This document shows positions 59,015 to 64,000 of a DNA stretch of 64,000 nucleotides, one piece after another. The translations under genes were made by a program, and so were the position numbers. Each line of letters starts with the position of its first letter. Position 1 is the first letter of the stretch. The notes beneath the pieces are model-generated. The model ran no database searches. It had not been told where the DNA came from and saw only the letters and a list, made by a program, of their open reading frames with translations. Source of the DNA: Theobroma cacao (taxonomy: Eukaryota; Streptophyta; Magnoliopsida; Malvales; Malvaceae); the NCBI RefSeq assembly GCF_000208745.1, contig NC_030851.1, positions 23,500,009-23,564,008 of the forward strand, written 5' to 3'.

Positions 59015-59292
59015 TGGTTTTGGACAGTTTCAAACTTAGGGTTTGGAAGGTTTGAAAGAAGGGGTTTTGGTTTTGTGAGAGGTGGTTTCAGATGGGAGAG
59101 AATAAAAAGAGAATGTAAGGAGTTAAGAGAGGTTATTACTCTCCCTCTTTTTTAAATGTGTTCAATTACCCCTTTTTTCAAAATTCAAAATTTTGCCTTC
59201 TATTTTGTTTTTCAATTAAGCAATTTTTCCTTTTCTTCTTCACCCGTTATGCTTTTCTTTTTCCTTAAATTTTATTATTTTTATTTTATTTT

Positions 59293-59400
59293 CTTAACTG
59301 ACTAAGTTTTACTCTTATCCGACTAAGTCTATCATTTAAAAAAAAAATATCAACACAGAATGCTTTTTGCTGGTTAAGTAATTCTCTTAATCAATTAAGT
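59293..59400. repeat. U3-like AGTCGACT-type repeats between pol and ORF3 (copia 2)
   Basis: CTTAACTGACTAAGT and CTTATCCGACTAAGT at 59293-59330, and GGTTAAGTAATTCTCTTAA with ATCAATTAAGT at 59372-59400, decayed copies of the U3 word. The right edge is 38 nt from the pol stop (59438), the same spacing as in copia 1. Confidence 0.55.
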
Positions 59401-59437
59401 ATCTACTGCCTTATTAGAGTAGAGCTCAAAAATTTGC

Positions 59438-60655
59438 CTAAAGCTCTCGTACATTAACCATTCCTAGATTTCTCCTAATTTCACCAAATCTTTCCTCATT
59501 TAAGAGTTTGGTAAATATATCTGCTAACTAATGCCGGGTGTTGACAAATTCAATCTTAATGTCTCCTTTAAGCACATAATTTCAGATAAAATGATGTCAA
59601 ATCTCAATGTGCTTTGGTCTAGAGTGTTGAACTAGATTTTTTGAGATGTTGATAGCACTTGTGTTATCACAGAATATTGGAACATTATGCGTGGTGATTC
59701 CAAAATCTTTTAATTATTGTTTTATCCACATAATTTAAGCACAACAACTACCTAAGGAAATGTATTCAGCTTTAGCTGTTGAAAGTGCAACAGAGTTTTG
59801 TTTCTTACTTGACCAAGACACGAGCATGTTTCCTAGAAACTAACATGTGCCACTAGTGCTTTTTCTATCCATTTTACTTCCAACAAAATGAACATCAAAA
59901 TATCCAATAAGACTAAAAGATGTTCCTCTAGGATACCATAATCTCAAGTTTTGTGTGTCTAAAAGATACCTAAAGATTTTTTTTACAACAGTTAAGTGTG
60001 ACTCTTTAGGTTGTGATTGAAACTGTGCAAACAAGCATACACTAAATTGAATATCAGGTTTGCTAGTAGTTAAGTAAAGCAAATATCCAATCATACCTCT
60101 ATAAAGCTTTTAATCAACATTTTTTCCTTTTGCATCTTTACCAAGCTTGGTAGAGGAACTCATTGGTGTGTTGATTGGTTTCAACTTCAAGATATCAAAC
60201 CTTTTCAACATGTCTTGAATGTGTCTTTCTTGATTGATAAAGATGCCATATTTGCATTGTTTGATTTGAAGGCCAAGAAAGAATTTCAATTCGCCCATCA
60301 TGCTCATCTTACACAAAGTTTCATTAGTAGCACCAAATACAATATCATCTACATAAATTTGAACAATAATCAAGTCATACAACTATTTCTTAATAAATAG
60401 TGTTGTATCAATACTTCCTCTCATATACCCTTTCTCAGTTAAGAACTTTGAGAGTCTTTCATACCAAGTTCTTGGAGCTTGTTTTAATCCATATAAGGCC
60501 TTATGTTGTTTGAAAACATAATTAGGCTTTTCAAAATCCTCAAATCTGAGGGGTTGTTTGACATAGACTTCTTCTTGAATGAAACCATTTAAAAATGCAC
60601 TTTTCACATCCCTTTGAAATAATTTGAAGCTCATGAAACATGCAAATGCAAGCAA
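59438..60655 (-). pseudogene. pol: Copia 2 RT C-terminus and RNase H
   Basis: Pieces 60655-60383, 60382-60110 and 60094-59840, then a stretch with several stops to 59438. The catalytic motif is Y-V-D-D (IVQIYVDDIVFGATNET) where copia 1 has Y-A-D-D. About 11 residues present in copia 1 between ALCK and MSMMGEL are deleted (near 60305). RNase H is decayed, with stops near 59838, 59745 and 59730, and the aspartate segment reads YFDVHF instead of YSDADF. Pol ends in LGMVNVREL with stop at 59438-59440. Confidence 0.85.
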
Positions 60656-61573
60656 TAATCTTATGGCTTATATCCTAGCAATGGGAGCAAATGTTTCATC
60701 ATAGTCAATGCCTTCCCCTTGACTATATCCTTGAGCCACTAGCCTAGCTTTCTTTCTAATTACATTACCTTGCTCATCTACTTTGTTTCTGAACACCCAC
60801 TTTGTACCAACAAATGGGTGATTGAATGGCCAAGAAACCAATGTTTATACTTGGTTTTTGTCAAATTGTTCAAGTTCTTCTTGTATGGCCAATATCCAAC
60901 TTTCTTCTTTTTCTATCTCTTTAAATTTTTTAGGCTCGATTTGTGAGATGAAGATTGAGAATTCACATGTTTCTCTAATTCCTTGTCTAGTTTTAACTCC
61001 TTTTGAAGGATCACCAATAATCTGCTCTTGTGGGTGATCTTTGGAATATTTTCAGCTCTTTAGAAGGTCATTATGTTGATTTTTAGCTCTTTGCAGATTT
61101 TCTAAGGATGGAGCTTTTGCTTATTTTCTAATAGAGTTTTCTTCACTGTTTTTCATGTTTTCTAAGCTCATTTCCTCCATTTGTCTCTCAAGGTCTTTTG
61201 CATCATTTTCATCGACAAGGAATTCTTTTTGCAATGCATTAGTTTCATCAAAAACTATATGAATGGACTCTTCAATTGTTAAAGTTCTTTTGTTAAAAAT
61301 TCTACAAGCTTTTGAGTTCAATGCATACCCTAAAAATATTGTCTTATCACTCTTAGCATCAAATTTTCCAAAGGAATGTTTTCCATTGTTCAAAACAAAG
61401 CACTTACAGTCAAAGCTTCTAAAATGGGAAATGTTTGGTTTTCTGCCTTTGTATAATTCATAGGGGGTTTTAGAAATCATGGCCCTTATTGAAACTTGAT
61501 TAAGAATGTAGGCTGCTGTATTGACAGCTTCTGCCCAAAAATACTTTAGTAGATTGTTTTCACAAAGCATGGC
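60656..61573 (-). pseudogene. pol: Copia 2 integrase C-terminus and RT N-terminus
   Basis: Piece 61570-61121 reads MLCENNLLKYFWAEAVN, YELYKGRKPNISHFRSF and IFLGYALNSKACRIFN, then a charged linker. After a stop at about 61121 the frame goes on with [18 protein letters not shown] and [15 protein letters not shown] near 60690-60800, interrupted by stops near 61050, 60850 and 60668. Homologous to 52765-51671 of copia 1. Confidence 0.83.
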
Positions 61574-62520
61574 TCAAGCCATTTCTTTTAAAGTTTGATT
61601 TTTTCTCTTAACAACCCCATTTTGTTGAGGTATTCTAGGTCCAGAAAAGTCGTGGTCTAAACCTTTTTCATTGCAAAAGTTTTCAAAATCATCTCCTTCA
61701 AACTCACCTCCATGATCACTTCTAATGCTAACAATGACAAGTCCTTTTGCATTTTGAACTTTCTTACAATGATTTGCAAATGCAGATAATGCATCATTTT
61801 TGTGAGCAAGGAAGTAGACCCAAGTGTACCTAGAGTAGTCATCAACTATCACACAACCATATGATTTACCTCTTAGACTAGTTATGTTGATTGGACCAAA
61901 TAGATCAGTATGGAACAGTTCAAGAGGTTTAGTGTTTGAAATAACCTTTTGAGCTTTGAAAGATGTTCTAACTTGTTTTCCTAATTGGCAAACATCACAA
62001 ATCTTATCATTCTTAAATTTAAGTTCAAGCAATCCAGAAACAAGATTTATTCTCATTAATTTTGAGATAGTATGCATGCTTGCATGTCCAAGTCTTCTAT
62101 GCCATAACCAACTATCATTTTCATCATTTATCATAAGACATGTCTCACAATCATGCTCAAGATCTTCAAGAAATATAACAGACATATTCTTGATTCTTTT
62201 TCCTATGAATGAAATTTTATTGGTACTAATGTCTATCACTTCTCATTTATATGAATCAAAACATACCTTAAAGCCTTTATCACACAATTGGCTGATACTT
62301 AATAGATTGTGCTTCAAACCTTTAACAAATAGCACATGATTAATTTAAGCATGAGAATTCTTACCAATAGTTCCTATACCATGAATTCTACCTTTTGAAT
62401 CATCTCCAAATGATACAATACCTCCTTTTTTCTTGTCCAGTTGAACAAACAATATTTCGTTTCTAGTTATGTCTTGAGCAGCCACTATCCATATACCATG
62501 GTTGCTTCTGCTTCAGTTGA
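61574..62520 (-). pseudogene. pol: Copia 2 protease, GAG-pre-integrase and integrase core
   Basis: The protease D-S-G is at 62481-62489 (WYMDSGCSRHN), with a stop right after it. Piece 62239-61574 has the HHCC zinc ligands (WLWHRRLGHASMHTISKLM and CDVCQLGKQ), the first catalytic aspartate (HTDLFGPIN) and the second (SIRSDHGGEFEGDDF). The position of the catalytic glutamate reads K (QQNGVVKRKNQTL, where relatives have VVERKN). The DDE triad is thus broken by a substitution while the frame stays open. Homologous to 53745-52766. Confidence 0.87.
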
Positions 62521-63040
62521 GCTCTTGAACATATGTCTTCTTGGTTTGGCTCAACCTGCAAGATAGATTTTCAATTTTTCCTAACAGGTACCCAAACCTT
62601 GATGGGTCTTTAAAGGTTAGCTGCTACATAAGATTCTTTTGGAACCCAAATCATTTTTGTTTTCTGCGTGCTTCTTCTTCTATAATAGTCATAAGATGGA
62701 TGACTAAGTTTATCACAAACATAACATCTACATGAGAAATTATTAGAATTTTTCTTAAAATATGTGGTTTTTCTTGATTTTTTTTATCAAACTCTTAAGA
62801 CCAGTATTTTCATCAATTGCTTTTTGCAAAGCTTCAGTTCTGTTATCCAATTCCAATTTTAGAACTTCAAAATCTATTTTTGAATGTTCTAATTCAGTTT
62901 GAAGAAAATTTCTTTGTTCAAAAATAGAGTTGAGCTCATGTCTTATCTTTTCCAAATTATTTTCAAGAGATGTAGTCTTTCTTTTTAAAGCCTTATATTC
63001 TGATGCCAGCTTTTCAAACTCATCATAGAGGCATTCATAT
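62521..63040 (-). pseudogene. gag: Copia 2 gag, C-terminal part
   Basis: Piece 62955-62755 is a coiled-coil stretch (FLQTELEHSKIDFEVLKLEL), homologous to the second gag piece of copia 1. The following CCHC has lost its last cysteine (CYVCDKLSHPSYDY). The gag N-terminus is cut off by the L2 LTR that starts at 63041. Confidence 0.75.
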
Positions 63041-64000
63041 TGTCAAGCCCAACTCTATAATATGTTTGTTTTATCATTCTTACATAAGAATGCATGTTTA
63101 CTTAATGGGGTACCTCAGAAATCATTAAAGGATGGTATTGTACCAAATGGTACAATTAAGTTAAATTAAGCCTCAAACTAGTCCAAATAGAGATTTTAAG
63201 ATGAAATTGAGAATTTTAAAACCCCATAATGACTTAAAATAGTGATTTGGAGTTCGAGAACAGATTTGGAGTCAAATTGGAATTTTCATGATCCAAGGGC
63301 AAAATGGTCATTTTGCCACCCAAGGTTAAGATGTGAGTGTTGGATGAAATTGTTGACTAAGATTGATCATTTGGAGTATAATTTGAGTTTGAGAAGTGAA
63401 GAATCTTAATTCTGATGTTTTTTCTAGGATAAGGGCAAAATAGTCATTTTGCCACCCTAAGGGCAAAATTGTAATTTTGCACCACCCAACATTTGTCCAA
63501 CACATGAATTTCACCCATTATTATCATGGATAATTGAAGGATTTTATGTGGTGGAGAAAGAAAACTTCATAGTTAAGAATTTAAAAATGGACCAATGGTA
63601 AGGTGACAAGTGTCAAGCTTTTATTTCTTTAATATTTTCCTTTATAAAGCCAATTTGAACTCTTCCACATTCATTATTATGGCCGGCTAAAGCAAGAACA
63701 AAGGAAGAAAAGAAAGAACAAAAACCCTCTTGTGAAATTGGTGGATTTCAAGTAATCAAGCAATCAAAGGTAAAATTTCTTGACTTTGACTTGTGATCTA
63801 CCTTTCCCATACATTCTTTTGCATTTGCCATGGTTGAATCACATGATTTCATGATGGGTCTCTTGCTGGCCAAACACTTAGAGAGAGATTTTGATGGTTG
63901 TTTTGATTAGATTTTAAGATATTCTAGTATTTTTAGTTGATTGGTGATGTGTAGCATGAAAATCAAGCAAGAAAAATTCATGTTCTTCCATAACCCTCAT
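63041..64000 (+). mobile_element. L2-family LTR, 5' part, running off the window
   Basis: TGTCAAGCCC at 63041, closest by eye to the solo LTR at 10640 but with the promoter block kept: a TTTATAAAGC TATA region at about 63641 and GGCCGGCT at 63681. Contains the exact 20-mer GGCAAAATGGTCATTTTGCC at 63298-63317. The left flank is catat; the right end and the TSD are outside the window. It may be a solo LTR or the 5' LTR of a complete element. Confidence 0.85.

Larger units (their letters stand above)
39203..63040 (-). mobile_element. SIRE/Maximus-like Ty1/copia element (copia 2), host of the right nest
   Basis: In element sense (- strand): gag C-terminus (62955-62600, cut by an L2 LTR at 63041), protease-integrase-RT-RNase H (62500-59438), ORF3 (59014-57061), 3' untranslated region (57060-57027, 43904-43701, 40754-40476) and 3' LTR (39203-40475). 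Every piece has a homologous counterpart in copia 1 (46317-56520). It is interrupted by a solo L2 LTR and by a solo L3 LTR that carries copia 1. The third ORF behind pol is the SIRE/Maximus trait. The 5' LTR and gag N-terminus lie right of the window. Placement in SIRE/Maximus is from memory of that architecture. Confidence 0.8.

Noticed and set aside
1..64000. Host genes
   Set aside because: Every ORF with a recognisable domain belongs to a retrotransposon; the other ORFs are short, lie in LTRs or are shadows of pol.

Overview
The window is plant nuclear DNA, most likely from pericentromeric heterochromatin of a eudicot. I cannot name the species. It is almost entirely LTR retrotransposons inserted into one another. 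I found no convincing host gene, tRNA, rRNA or CRISPR array. The only long uninterrupted ORF with a recognisable function is a retrotransposon gag at 26017-27420. Nearly all other coding regions carry stops, frameshifts or lost catalytic residues.

Left nest (1-37687). The base layer is an old Athila-like Ty3/gypsy element on the + strand: broken pol at 450-3545, spacer at 3546-3715, 17129-17411 and 19676-20430, a broken env-slot ORF at 20431-21586 resuming at 34662, a 3' non-coding region, and a probable 3' LTR at 36167-37687. Into it went: an LTR whose end lies at 1-449; a full Tekay/Del-type chromovirus at 3716-17128 (- strand, TSD gtcgt/gtcgc), itself carrying a solo LTR at 10640-13407 (TSD ctcca); a solo LTR at 17412-19675 (TSD gtggt); and a solo LTR at 21587-34661. 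That last LTR holds another solo LTR (22322-32994), which holds a complete gag-only element (22833-30918, TSD ttagt). This gives four layers at one point.

Between the nests, 37688-39202 is AT-rich DNA that I could not assign.

Right nest (39203-64000). The base layer is a SIRE/Maximus-like Ty1/copia element on the - strand (called copia 2), with a 3' LTR at 39203-40475 and its coding region at 57061-63040. It is interrupted by a solo LTR at 40755-43700 (TSD ttatc), by a solo LTR at 43905-57026, and by an LTR that starts at 63041 and runs off the window. The 43905-57026 LTR contains a second, nearly full-length copia of the same family (copia 1, 46317-56520).

Gypsy LTR families used below: L1 is the Tekay LTR of about 2.6 kb; L2 is the gag-only family LTR of about 2.9 kb; L3 is a relative of L1. 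All carry short inverted repeats. L1 and L3 also carry small tandem arrays. Both copia copies have a third ORF between pol and the 3' LTR. Its central domain resembles the env-slot ORF of the Athila element, and in both copies it follows repeats that also occur in the copia U3. Coordinates of LTR ends rest on TG..CA termini, comparison between copies, and target-site duplications (TSDs) read by eye.
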